A stretch of 27,911 nucleotides of DNA from Candidatus Micrarchaeota archaeon RBG_16_49_10 (GTDB lineage: Archaea > Aenigmatarchaeota > Aenigmatarchaeia > CG10238-14): NCBI GenBank assembly GCA_001784635.1, contig MFRS01000003.1, positions 2,407 through 30,317 of the forward strand, given 5' to 3'. Each line of letters begins with the position of its first letter. Within the stretch, counting starts at the first letter, position 1. Under the pieces are notes generated by a model. That model saw only the letters and a list, made by a program, of their open reading frames with translations. It had not been told where the DNA came from and did not search any database. The position numbers and the translations under genes are program-made. Positions 1 to 7,788 of this stretch are shown here, in pieces.

Positions 1-435
1 GAGAAGGTGGGAGCAAAGGGGATAAAGCACGATTATGGCGCCGACCCCGCTGCGATAATATTCGACGCGATGAAGCATGCCGAGGCCAAGGGAATAGACT
101 TTGTCCTTGCGGATACTGCCGGGAGGGCGCACACTAACAAGAACCTGATGGATCAGTTGGAGAAGATCTGCAGGGTAAACAAGCCAGACCTTAAGGTGTT
201 GGTGGTCGACTCCATAACGGGGAACGACGCGATAGAGCAGGCGAAGATGTTCGACAAGGCTGCCGGGATAGACGGGCTCATATTCACGAAGATCGACGTC
301 AACCCGAAGGGCGGGGCGATACTTTCCGTCTCCTACATCCTGAAGAAGCCGGTTATGTACATCGGCACGGGGCAGAGGTACGAGGACTTCAAGGAGTTCG
401 ACAAGCAGTGGTTCGTGGACCAGATACTGAAGTGA
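1..435 (+). CDS. ftsY: Signal recognition particle receptor FtsY, C-terminal part (5' end outside window)
   Basis: This is the GTPase (G) domain end of the SRP receptor, which docks SRP-ribosome complexes at the membrane. The frame is open from base 1, so the N-terminal membrane-targeting part and the P-loop lie outside the window. Visible are the G3 motif DTAGR (from base 112) with the following NKNLMDQLEKI helix, the G4 motif TKID, and the closing GTGQRYEDFKEFDKQWFVDQIL segment typical of FtsY (SRP54 lacks this ending and has an M domain instead). Its partner SRP54 is encoded at 5178-6500. Codon use (AGG, ATA, GTC) matches the backbone genes. Confidence 0.95.
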   Translation, partial: EKVGAKGIKHDYGADPAAIIFDAMKHAEAKGIDFVLADTAGRAHTNKNLMDQLEKICRVNKPDLKVLVVDSITGNDAIEQAKMFDKAAGIDGLIFTKIDVNPKGGAILSVSYILKKPVMYIGTGQRYEDFKEFDKQWFVDQILK

Positions 436-448
436 GAACCAGATAATG

Positions 449-456
449 TTTATAAA
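449..456 (+). promoter_or_regulatory. TATA box of the aspS transcript
   Basis: The sequence TTTATAAA is centred 26.5 bases before the ATG at 479. Archaeal TATA boxes sit about 26 bases before the transcription start, so the mRNA should begin at or next to that ATG. This leaves a leader of about 137 bases before the aspS start codon, a leader that itself opens with a small reading frame. Confidence 0.6.
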
Positions 457-478
457 TCTAAGCTTCGAATTAAGAAAC

Positions 479-559
479 ATGGAAAACGAATCATCATTGA
501 AAATGAAGGACTATTTCTTACATAGTGATGATTTTGATGATTGCGATAAGGCCTGCTAG
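479..559 (+). CDS. Putative Asp-rich leader peptide upstream of aspS (26 aa)
   Basis: A 26-codon frame starts where transcription is predicted to start, so it would be read from a leaderless mRNA; no Shine-Dalgarno sequence precedes it. Six of the 26 residues are Asp, five of them clustered near the C-terminus in HSDDFDDCDKAC. The Asp codons are all GAT in the cluster. The stop codon (557-559) lies in the 5' arm of a hairpin. Clusters of the codon for the controlled amino acid are the hallmark of bacterial attenuator leader peptides, and the gene downstream is aspartyl-tRNA synthetase. That the frame is translated and regulatory is inference; no homologue is known to me, and chance Asp enrichment in a non-coding leader is the alternative. 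Confidence 0.5.
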   Translation: MENESSLKMKDYFLHSDDFDDCDKAC

Positions 560-608
560 AGTCCTCCATTATTTTTATTCTAGCAAAGTTTAATAAAATT
601 TTGGAGGT
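554..608 (+). promoter_or_regulatory. Hairpin and anti-Shine-Dalgarno element in the aspS leader
   Basis: A perfect 7-bp inverted repeat, TGCTAGA (554-560) with TCTAGCA (579-585), encloses an 18-base loop and contains the stop codon of the Asp-rich frame. The loop carries CCTCCA (563-568), the exact complement of TGGAGG (602-607), which is the Shine-Dalgarno sequence of aspS. The loop could therefore mask the aspS ribosome site. A ribosome stalled on the last Asp codons (about 529-547) would reach the hairpin and alter the pairing. The complementarities are seen directly; the switch is inference. Confidence 0.45.
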
Positions 609-615
609 AAGTGCT

Positions 616-1941
616 ATGGGATTGACTAAAATAAATGAATTGAAAAATAAAGTTGGCGAAAGAGTTGTAGTTAATGGTTGGGTGCACGAGACAAGAGACC
701 AAAGTAAAATAAAATTTATTTTGTTAAGGGATGTTTCTGGGATAGCCCAGGCGATTGTCACTGATGATAATAAAGCTGTTTTCGATAATATTGCGAGAGT
801 TCCGCGGGAATCTGTTATATCAGTCGGTGGTGTTGTTAAAGCAGCTAAAATTACTAATAAAGATGTTACAGAAAGGGATTTTGAGGTTTCAATAGACAAG
901 TTCACAGTTTTGTCCCAAGCTGACACGCAACTTCCAATACAAGTATCCGAAAAGAATGATACAACAGATTTGTCTAAAAGGCTAGATTATAGATGGCTTG
1001 ACCTAAGAAAACCTAGGAATGCATTGATTTTCAAAATACAGACAGCCATGGAAATGGCTATGCGCGAATATTGGGTAAATAATGGTTTTATAGAAATACA
1101 TTCACCGAAGTTAATGGGTTTTGCAAGCGAAAGCGGCGCTGAACTGTTTTCTGTGTCTTATTTCGACAAGGAGGCGTTTCTAGCACAGTCGCCTCAATTT
1201 TATAAGCAAATGGCAATGGCATCCGGCTTTGAAAGGGTATTTGAAATTGGACCCGTATTTAGAGCGAACCAGTCTCATACAACTAGGCACGACACCGAAT
1301 TTACTTCGATTGATGTTGAAATGTCTTTCATCGATTCACACGAAGATATAATGAAATTTGAAGAGAGATGGTTGGTTTACGTCATAGAAAAATTAAAGGA
1401 CCGCTATGGAAAGGAAATAAAAGAAACTTTCGGCGTTGATTTATCAGTCCCAAAATTGCCGTTTCCTAGATTGAGTCTAGAAGAAGTGCACAACATGATA
1501 AAAGAAACCGGCAGGGATGTGTCATATGAAGAAGACTTGACACCAGAAGAGGAAAGAATCATCAGTAAAATAGTAAAGGAAAAGTACAACCACGAATTTG
1601 TATTTGTTAAAGAGTTCCCTTGGAAAATTAAACCATTTTATCATATGAGAGACGAAAAGAACCCAAAAGTGACGAAGGGTTTTGACCTTTTATGGAACGG
1701 CCTTGAAGTAACAACGGGTGCACAAAGGGAGCATCGATATGATGTCTTATTAAATCAGGCTAAGGAAAAGGGGCTGAACTTGGGAAGTGTAAATTTCTTT
1801 TTAAATTTCTTCAAGTACGGTTGCCCTCCCCACGGTGGATTCGGCTTTGGCCTAACCAGGGCACTAATATGTATGCTTAACTTAAGCAATGTGAGAGAAG
1901 TCACTTTTGTGTTCAGGGATATCGACAGGCTAATACCTTAA
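616..1941 (+). CDS. aspS: Aspartyl-tRNA synthetase (possibly non-discriminating)
   Basis: This class IIb synthetase attaches aspartate to tRNA-Asp. The 441-aa length is normal for the archaeal type. An N-terminal OB-fold anticodon domain (GWVHETRD, residues 21-28) precedes the catalytic core with motif 2 (FRANQSHTTRHDTEF, about 215-229) and motif 3 (GFGFGLTR, 408-415, then FRDIDRLIP). His24 stands where discriminating archaeal enzymes usually have Trp, so it may also charge tRNA-Asn; this is family knowledge applied by eye. The usual FPRD near the end reads VFRD here. I chose ATG 616 because GGAGGT lies 7 bases upstream; the frame opens earlier at a TTG. The gene is clearly more AT-rich than ftsY or srp54, suggesting acquisition. 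An Asp-rich leader precedes it and a MccF-like gene follows 40 bases later. Confidence 0.93.
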   Translation: MGLTKINELKNKVGERVVVNGWVHETRDQSKIKFILLRDVSGIAQAIVTDDNKAVFDNIARVPRESVISVGGVVKAAKITNKDVTERDFEVSIDKFTVLSQADTQLPIQVSEKNDTTDLSKRLDYRWLDLRKPRNALIFKIQTAMEMAMREYWVNNGFIEIHSPKLMGFASESGAELFSVSYFDKEAFLAQSPQFYKQMAMASGFERVFEIGPVFRANQSHTTRHDTEFTSIDVEMSFIDSHEDIMKFEERWLVYVIEKLKDRYGKEIKETFGVDLSVPKLPFPRLSLEEVHNMIKETGRDVSYEEDLTPEEERIISKIVKEKYNHEFVFVKEFPWKIKPFYHMRDEKNPKVTKGFDLLWNGLEVTTGAQREHRYDVLLNQAKEKGLNLGSVNFFLNFFKYGCPPHGGFGFGLTRALICMLNLSNVREVTFVFRDIDRLIP

Positions 1942-1981
1942 ATAAACCGCGGGGCTTCATAATAAAAGAGGGTAGAATACT

Positions 1982-2959
1982 ATGATGCCAGAAAAGTTGA
2001 AAAGAGGCGATGAGATAAGGGTAATCGCTCCGTCAAGGAGCATGGGTCTCATTTCGGAAGAGAGCAAAAGGGTTGCAATCAGAAGGCTGGAAGAGCTTGG
2101 ATTGAAGGTAACATTTTCCGACCATGTCGACGAGATGAATGAGTTCAGTTCCTCCAAAATAAGTTCGAGGGTCGAGGATTTGCATATGGCGTTCAGTGAC
2201 AAGAATGTGAAGGCTATATTGACGGTCATTGGCGGGTTCAATTCGAACCAGATTCTTGAATACCTGGATTACAAATTGATAAAATCTAACCCGAAGATAC
2301 TATGCGGCTATTCCGACATCACGGCGCTTTCGAACGCCATCTTTGCCAAGACGGGTGTAGTGACCTATTCGGGGCCTAATTTCTCTTCGTTCGGGATGTT
2401 GAAGGGTTTTGAGTACAGTCTGGAGTATTTCAAAAGATGCCTGTTCGAGAAAGGCCCTATTACTGTAAGGCCGTCCGAGGAGTGGAGCGACGACGAGTGG
2501 TACAAAGACCAAAATGACAGGGAATTCATCAAGAACACGGGGCATTTTTTAATTAACAAGGGCGAAGCCGAAGGCACGATAATAGGGGCGAACCTTGTGA
2601 CATTTCAGCATCTGGCCGGGACGCCTTTCATGCCGTCGTTCAAGAATTCAATTGTGTTTGTGGAAGATGACTATGAAGAAAGGCCACATCATTTCGATAG
2701 TACCCTAATAGCTCTCAGCCTGTTGCCGCAGTTCTCCGAAGTGAGGGGGGTTGTGATAGGTAGGTTCCAAAGAGAGAGCGGAATTGAGAGGGAAACACTG
2801 ACGAAGACAATCAAGACCAATAAAAAATTCGATGACATTCCTGTTATCGCCGGAGTTGATTTCGGCCACACAGCGCCGCAGATAACTTTTCCAATAGGCG
2901 GTAAAGCTAGGCTCGTTGCGGAAAGGGATAATTTGGAATTGGAGATTCTGGAACATTAG
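1982..2959 (+). CDS. S66-family serine carboxypeptidase, MccF type (microcin C immunity-like / LD-carboxypeptidase-like)
   Basis: S66 peptidases cut C-terminal amide bonds. LdcA trims murein tetrapeptide; MccF hydrolyses microcin C-type peptidyl-aminoacyl-nucleotides. The 325-aa protein has the nucleophile elbow GYSD (Ser111), a Glu in FVEDDYEE (about Glu228) and a His in GHTAPQ (His296), so the Ser-Glu-His triad looks complete. The segment PSEEWSDDEWYKDQ followed by an NTG turn resembles the tryptophan-bearing catalytic loop of MccF more than LdcA. Archaea lack murein, so a MccF-like role is more sensible. Two ATGs (1982, 1985) follow a GAGGGT site. It lies 40 bp after aspS, whose product is the known target of processed microcin C; the two may be co-transcribed. 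Confidence 0.85.
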   Translation: MMPEKLKRGDEIRVIAPSRSMGLISEESKRVAIRRLEELGLKVTFSDHVDEMNEFSSSKISSRVEDLHMAFSDKNVKAILTVIGGFNSNQILEYLDYKLIKSNPKILCGYSDITALSNAIFAKTGVVTYSGPNFSSFGMLKGFEYSLEYFKRCLFEKGPITVRPSEEWSDDEWYKDQNDREFIKNTGHFLINKGEAEGTIIGANLVTFQHLAGTPFMPSFKNSIVFVEDDYEERPHHFDSTLIALSLLPQFSEVRGVVIGRFQRESGIERETLTKTIKTNKKFDDIPVIAGVDFGHTAPQITFPIGGKARLVAERDNLELEILEH

Positions 2960-3011
2960 TCAAAAAAGTAATTTTAAAAGACTAAATTAAACTCCATTAT
3001 TTCTGACTGTT

Positions 3012-3374
3012 CTATATGAAGTCATTGTAATTGACAATTGGGTTTATTGGGAAACCAAGATCTTCCAATGTTTGTGTCATACGCAAGAAATAGGGACCAT
3101 TTCCTGAATAAACCGAAGCGAATCCAATAGGTCGGTTTTTTGATAAGTAATCGCCTAATTGACGTATAAGCTTTTCATTAGACATTGTCATAAATAATAA
3201 TCCTTGACGTTCCATATTGTTTGCAAGATTAGAACTATCTTTTTCACCAGCGTAAATTGAGGACATGAATCCGTGTTCATCGAAATAAATCTGCACTACC
3301 CAAATCCCAGATGGTAATCGTGATACGTCACCCGTATAAGTGTCCGGTAATTTGAATACCCCGGGAATTGTCAT
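3012..3374 (-). CDS. Orphan protein, 120 aa, function unknown
   Basis: I do not recognise this protein. It has no signal peptide, membrane segment or cysteine cluster. The sequence alternates short hydrophobic strands with polar turns (GIWVVQIYFDEHGF, GLLFMTM, IGFASVYSGNGPYFL), suggesting a small globular alpha/beta domain. It is AT-rich compared with its neighbours, points against the gene to its left and has its own promoter, so it looks like one of the acquired single-gene orphans of this region. The start at ATG 3374 is fixed by a TATA box at 3411-3420 and a hairpin that ends one base before the ATG. Confidence 0.7.
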   Translation of the reverse strand: MTIPGVFKLPDTYTGDVSRLPSGIWVVQIYFDEHGFMSSIYAGEKDSSNLANNMERQGLLFMTMSNEKLIRQLGDYLSKNRPIGFASVYSGNGPYFLRMTQTLEDLGFPINPIVNYNDFI

Positions 3375-3420
3375 ACCACTATTTTTAGTGGGATAGTTTT
3401 TTATTGGTTTTCTTTTATAT
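3375..3420 (-). promoter_or_regulatory. Promoter and start-site hairpin of the 3012-3374 orphan
   Basis: Reading along the gene strand, an ATATAAAAG TATA box (3412-3420) predicts transcription start near 3390. That is the outer end of a perfect 6-bp inverted repeat, CCACTA-AAAA-TAGTGG (3391 down to 3376), which finishes one base before the ATG. The transcript would begin with a hairpin touching its start codon, or the repeat could be an operator at the transcription start. Confidence 0.4.
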
Positions 3421-3472
3421 CAAATAGAAATCATTGAACTGTTAGATTGTGATTTTTAGGTTGGAATCCGCT

Positions 3473-4237
3473 CTATGTTTTCTGGCAGATGAAAAATACC
3501 GGCGGGTGTTTCCTGATTTCATCTTTTGATGTTTGCAAGCTGCCATTTATTTCAAGCACGTTGAATCCTGCGCTCTCAATCTGTGCCTTTACTTCACTCA
3601 CGGACGCTATGTGGATGTACTGTTTTGTCTTGTATGTTTTGGCTGGGTCCCCCGTCTCCTTTTCAAAGAACCTGTCGCCGAAATCAATCTCATCCCCCGC
3701 AAACCCCAATGGCTTCAGTATGTAAAACCTCACCCACTGCTTTACCCAGAAGAAGAAAAACTTGCGTGACCATACTCTGGGGTGAACCGTGAAAATAAAA
3801 ATGCCATTTCTTTTAAGGATCCTACGTGCCTCTTCAAGGGCCTTCTGCCTGTTTTGTCTTCCTGGTATCTGGGTCCATCCCTGGTTAGAAAATAGGGTAT
3901 AGTCAAAGCTCCCATCATCGAACTTCAGCCTTGTGGCGTCATCGACCCTGTAATCCACCTTCAGCTTCTTCCCCTCGGCTATCCTTTTGGCGCTTTCTAC
4001 CATGGCGGGGGATATGTCTATACCTATGACCTTGTATCCTTTCTTGTGAAGTGGTATTGTCGTTCTCCCTGCGCCGCAGCCGATATCCAGGACGCTGCCT
4101 TTTTTGGAGAAATATTTCCGTATGAAATGGTCCTCCGAGTCCCACAGGCCATCCTCGGCCTTCCGGCTGTAATACCTCTGGGCGCCTTCCCCTGAGAACT
4201 CCTCCACTATCGCCTCTTGTAAAGCTTCGAGTCTCAT
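3473..4237 (-). CDS. Class I SAM-dependent methyltransferase
   Basis: This is a Rossmann-fold methyltransferase of the UbiE/Methyltransf_11 kind. Motif I is VLDIGCGAGRTT (about residues 49-60), followed by the acidic end of strand 2 (GYKVIGIDIS) and a motif II-like DDATRLKFDDGSFDYTLFSNQG segment. The substrate cannot be read from the sequence. I prefer ATG 4237, where the protein begins MRLEALQEAI. The frame also extends to an ATG at 4303 and a TTG at 4321 that overlaps the uppP stop, but the stretch between is AT-rich, low-complexity (FYFQTTTN) and looks like promoter DNA. The gene follows uppP on the same strand, possibly as an operon, and its codon use fits the backbone. Confidence 0.85.
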   Translation of the reverse strand: MRLEALQEAIVEEFSGEGAQRYYSRKAEDGLWDSEDHFIRKYFSKKGSVLDIGCGAGRTTIPLHKKGYKVIGIDISPAMVESAKRIAEGKKLKVDYRVDDATRLKFDDGSFDYTLFSNQGWTQIPGRQNRQKALEEARRILKRNGIFIFTVHPRVWSRKFFFFWVKQWVRFYILKPLGFAGDEIDFGDRFFEKETGDPAKTYKTKQYIHIASVSEVKAQIESAGFNVLEINGSLQTSKDEIRKHPPVFFICQKT

Positions 4238-4317
4238 TGTATTCCCAAATAAATTAGTAGTAGTTTGGAAATAAAAATAGTGAATTATTTCTGGTAAGAA
4301 CATGGGATTTTCGAAAA

Positions 4318-5115
4318 TCAAATTAAAGCCGCCAAAACCGTCAACAACCCGAAGGCTATGCAGAACTTCCAGAACTTTACCTTCTTGGCAACAACCAAAA
4401 GCGCCTTAATCGACAGTATGCCGAAAAGGAACGAGAACAGCACTCCCACCAAAGAAGCGGCGGTGAGCTCAACCCCTTTCACCAATCCCAAACCGATTTC
4501 GGCGAAAAAAACTGCGGGAATGCTCGCAAGAAAACTTAACTCCAATGCAGCCTCCGAGCTGAAGTCCCTCATAAGAAGCACGGATACCGTTGTCCCCGAC
4601 CTGCTTACCCCCGGGATGGCCGCAAGTCCCTGAAAGAAGCCCATAATGATTCCATCCTTTTTCTCTAGGTTTTTCATTTCCCTTTTGCCCCTTTTAGAAA
4701 CCTTTTGCACCAGCCCTGTCGCCAGTAAAAGGAATCCTATCAGAGCTGTTGCTATCCTTGCGGGCACTGCTGAAAAGGTCTCCAACACCAATAAGAACAG
4801 GGGAAACCCCACCAGTCCAGTCAAAATAATCGAAAGAAGGAGGAAAGTGGTCAATTTAGACTTTTCAGAGTCTGGGCGGCCTTTTTTGAGGTATTCGGGT
4901 ATGTTTTTGAAAAGGGCGATAATGTCCTTTCTGAAATATATCAGGGCAGCCAGCAAAGTCCCAACATGGAGCCATATCGAGAAGGTCAGCGCCTCGGCCG
5001 CCGGCGTCTTGAAGAGGTTTATCGAGGTTAGCGTGACGATTCCCTTGCTGCTGACCGGCAGCCACTCTAGAATGCCCTGTATCGTGCCCAAAACGGCGCC
5101 TTGTAGCAGGTTCAT
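4318..5115 (-). CDS. uppP: Undecaprenyl-diphosphatase-like membrane phosphatase (UppP/BacA family)
   Basis: BacA/UppP enzymes dephosphorylate polyprenyl diphosphates, recycling the lipid carrier used for glycan assembly. In archaea the carrier is dolichyl-type and serves N-glycosylation or S-layer sugars. The 265-aa protein is made almost entirely of hydrophobic helices and carries both family signatures: a variant of the Glu-rich motif, EWLPVSSKG near residue 17, and AIPGVSRSGTT near residue 170 with the catalytic Ser/Arg. It is divergently transcribed from srp54, with about 60 bases of shared promoter region. Confidence 0.92.
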   Translation of the reverse strand: MNLLQGAVLGTIQGILEWLPVSSKGIVTLTSINLFKTPAAEALTFSIWLHVGTLLAALIYFRKDIIALFKNIPEYLKKGRPDSEKSKLTTFLLLSIILTGLVGFPLFLLVLETFSAVPARIATALIGFLLLATGLVQKVSKRGKREMKNLEKKDGIIMGFFQGLAAIPGVSRSGTTVSVLLMRDFSSEAALELSFLASIPAVFFAEIGLGLVKGVELTAASLVGVLFSFLFGILSIKALLVVAKKVKFWKFCIAFGLLTVLAALI

Positions 5116-5177
5116 GCCATCATCCCCTGAGATATTATCGATATTTAATAATTTAACACCAACTAAGTATTGATTGT

Positions 5178-6500
5178 ATGCTTGAAGACTTGGGGAAGAA
5201 CATCGGCTCGACGATAAGGAAGATCCTAGCCAGAAGCTCTGTGGATCCCGCGGATGTCAACATCTTGGTAAAGGACCTGCAGAGGGACCTGCTGAAGACG
5301 GACGTCGATGTGAAGCTCGTCTACCAGATATCCGAGAACATCAGGAGGAGATGCCTGAAGGATAAAATACCGGAGGGGCTGACGCTCCGGGAGCACACTC
5401 TCAAGGTCGTGTATGAGGAACTGGTGAGCCTGCTGGGGGAGAAGCAGGTCGGGCTGATGGGGAAGAGGAAGATAATGTTTGTCGGGCTGTTCGGCTCGGG
5501 GAAGACGACCACCACTGCGAAGATAGCCAGCTACCTGAAGAAGAAGGGGCTGAAGCCTGCGATTATTGCGTGCGACTACCACAGACCCGCAGCCGTCGAG
5601 CAGCTGGAGCAACTGGCAGAGAAGCTTGGCGTCCCCGTCCATGTCTCGGAGAAGAGGGACCCTTACGACGCATTGAAGGGGGGGCTGGCGAAGTTCGGGA
5701 AGCATGACAGCATCCTGATCGACACGGCGGGAAGGGATGCACTGGACAAGGAGCTGGCGAACGAATTGAAGAAGATGAACGCGATTGCGAGGCCCGATGA
5801 GGTATTGCTGGTGATACCCGCGGACATAGGGAGGATAGCGGGGAAGCAGGCCGAGGAGTTCCACAAGCTTGTCGGCGTCACTGGCGTCATAATCACGAAG
5901 ATGGATGGGACGGCTAAGGGCGGCGGCGCTCTATCGGCGTGCTCTGCCACGAACGCCAAGGTGAAGTTCATAGGGGTCGGTGAGAAGATTGACGCTCTGG
6001 AGGAATACGACCCTGTCAGGTTCGTCGGGAGGCTGCTGGGGATGGGTGACCTGCAGAGCCTGCTTGAGAAGGCGAAGGAGGCCGACATAAGCGAGGACTC
6101 CGTGGGGAAGATAATGGCCGGGAAGTTCACGCTGAAGGACTTCTACGAGCAGCTATCCGGTGTGAGGAAGATGGGCTCCCTTGGGTCTGTGATGGACATG
6201 ATACCCGGACTGGGTGGAGCGATACCAGAGGAGATGCTGGTGCAGCAGGAGGAGAAGATGAAGAAGTATGGCTACATAATCGACAGCATGACGGAGGATG
6301 AGAAGGTTGATGCCGAGTTGATCCACTCCTCCAGGATAAAGAGGATTGCCAAGGGCTCGGGGACATCGGAGAAGGATGTTAGGGATTTGCTCAAGCAGTA
6401 CAAGCAGGCGAAGATAATGATGAAGAAGTTCGGCGGCGCCGGGGGGATGAAGAGGGGGCAGATGGCGAAGCTGATGAAGAAGTTCGGGGTAAAAATGTGA
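5178..6500 (+). CDS. srp54: Signal recognition particle 54 kDa subunit
   Basis: SRP54 binds signal peptides and 7S RNA and, with FtsY, uses GTP to deliver ribosomes to the membrane. The 440-aa protein shows the N domain, then the G domain with P-loop GLFGSGKTTT (about residues 103-112; the usual GLQGSGKT has Phe for Gln here), DTAGRD and TKMDGTAKGGG. The Met-rich M domain follows (GSLGSVMDMIPGLG, then repeated MMKKFGG and LMKKFGVKM). The start is ATG 5178; a TATA-like ATATTTAATAATTT run at 5141-5154 implies a leaderless or nearly leaderless mRNA. GC-moderate backbone codon use matches ftsY at the window's left end. Confidence 0.97.
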   Translation: MLEDLGKNIGSTIRKILARSSVDPADVNILVKDLQRDLLKTDVDVKLVYQISENIRRRCLKDKIPEGLTLREHTLKVVYEELVSLLGEKQVGLMGKRKIMFVGLFGSGKTTTTAKIASYLKKKGLKPAIIACDYHRPAAVEQLEQLAEKLGVPVHVSEKRDPYDALKGGLAKFGKHDSILIDTAGRDALDKELANELKKMNAIARPDEVLLVIPADIGRIAGKQAEEFHKLVGVTGVIITKMDGTAKGGGALSACSATNAKVKFIGVGEKIDALEEYDPVRFVGRLLGMGDLQSLLEKAKEADISEDSVGKIMAGKFTLKDFYEQLSGVRKMGSLGSVMDMIPGLGGAIPEEMLVQQEEKMKKYGYIIDSMTEDEKVDAELIHSSRIKRIAKGSGTSEKDVRDLLKQYKQAKIMMKKFGGAGGMKRGQMAKLMKKFGVKM

Positions 6501-6573
6501 CACTTATTTATGCTATTTTTGATTGCCTCACCTTGTCTTATTAATATTAAAATTTAATACCTAAAAGAAGGTT

Positions 6574-7788
6574 ATGAATCTCGATAAAGTAGCGGAAATC
6601 CTGAAGAAAGGCTACGTCTGCGACAGGTGCGTAGGCAGACAGTTCGCCCAGCTTCTGACGGAGACGGACAACGAGAAGAGGGGGCAGGCCATCAGGTTCG
6701 TCCTGGCGATGCAGTATGACTCCGGGATGGAGGCCAAGATCAACGAGGCCAACTTCTACGGCTTCCACTTCCACAGTAGGAAGGTTAAGTCCAAGAAGCC
6801 CGGGAAATGCTCTGTCTGCGGGGACATCTTCGGGGAGCTTAAAAAAAAAGTCGAAGAGATTAGGAAGGCCGTGAAGGGGTACGAGTTCGGCACAATCCTA
6901 ATAGGCACCAAGCCGCCGGACATATTGCTCAAGAAAGAACAGGCCGTATGGGACGAGATAGGCTTCGAGTCCTGCGAGCCGATAAGGTCCGAGCTCAACA
7001 GGGTCCTGGGGAGGATGGTCTGTGAGGATCTGGGGAAGGATGTGGACAAGAAGGCCCCGGACATGAGCGTCGTCTACGATTTCAAGGCCAATGAGGCCGT
7101 CATAAACCCCAAGCCGCTTCTGGTCTACGGGAAGTACAGGAAGCTTGTGCGCGGGATGCCGCAGAGCGAGTGGAAGACGAAGATCTACAAGACCTCCGTC
7201 CAAGGCGTAATAGAGAGGCCGCTCCTGAAGGCCACGAAGGGGGACAAGACCAGCTTCCATGGCGCGGGGAGGGAGGACGTGGATGCCAGATGCCTGGGGT
7301 GGAGGCCGTTCATAATAGAGGTCAAGAACCCGAGGAAAAGGATTGTGAAGTTCAGGGAAATGCTACGGGCGGTCAAGAAGTCGAGGAAGGTGGAGGTCAA
7401 AGGGCTCCGTTTTGCAACTAAAATTGATGTGAGGGACATAAAGTCGGCGAAGTACGACAAGAAGTACAGGCTGGTCGTCAGGTTCGAGGGGAAGCTGGAG
7501 GGGCTGGAGAGGATCAAGGAGCTGAAGGGGGCTACAATAATACAGAGGACGCCGAACAGGGTTCTGAGGAGGCGGGCCAACAAGGCCAGGAAAAGGCAGG
7601 TGAAGGATATAAGATATAAGGTTTTGGGCCGAAATAAATTAGAGATAGCTGTGAGGGCCGAGTCCGGGCTTTACGTCAAGGAGCTGGTGAGCGGGGACGG
7701 CGGGAGGACCGAGCCGAACGTGGCCGGGCTGATAAACAATAAGGTTAAAAATATTGAATTGGATGTAATTAAGGTATACTGTGATTGA
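6574..7788 (+). CDS. pus10: tRNA pseudouridine synthase Pus10
   Basis: Archaeal Pus10 makes pseudouridine 54 and 55 in the tRNA T loop. The 404-aa protein has the N-terminal zinc-binding cysteines CDRC (16, 19) and CSVC (79, 82), a THUMP-like region, and the catalytic segment GAGREDVDARCLG with the likely catalytic Asp237. The C-terminal half contains SGLYVKELVSGDGGRTEPN, the family's conserved closing motif. A GAAGGTT ribosome site precedes ATG 6574. It begins the run pus10-rpl21e-rpoF-DUF655, a conserved archaeal order. The next gene starts directly after its stop codon. Confidence 0.96.
   Translation: MNLDKVAEILKKGYVCDRCVGRQFAQLLTETDNEKRGQAIRFVLAMQYDSGMEAKINEANFYGFHFHSRKVKSKKPGKCSVCGDIFGELKKKVEEIRKAVKGYEFGTILIGTKPPDILLKKEQAVWDEIGFESCEPIRSELNRVLGRMVCEDLGKDVDKKAPDMSVVYDFKANEAVINPKPLLVYGKYRKLVRGMPQSEWKTKIYKTSVQGVIERPLLKATKGDKTSFHGAGREDVDARCLGWRPFIIEVKNPRKRIVKFREMLRAVKKSRKVEVKGLRFATKIDVRDIKSAKYDKKYRLVVRFEGKLEGLERIKELKGATIIQRTPNRVLRRRANKARKRQVKDIRYKVLGRNKLEIAVRAESGLYVKELVSGDGGRTEPNVAGLINNKVKNIELDVIKVYCD

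Noticed and set aside
479..559. The Asp-rich frame as a microcin C-type toxin precursor (MccA-like)
   Set aside because: MccA peptides end in Asn for adenylation; this one ends in Cys, and no MccB-like ThiF gene is nearby. A leader role fits better.
450..926. Minus-strand frame of 158 codons across the aspS leader
   Set aside because: It overlaps the aspS start and coding region on the opposite strand and has no promoter or ribosome site; aspS is certain.
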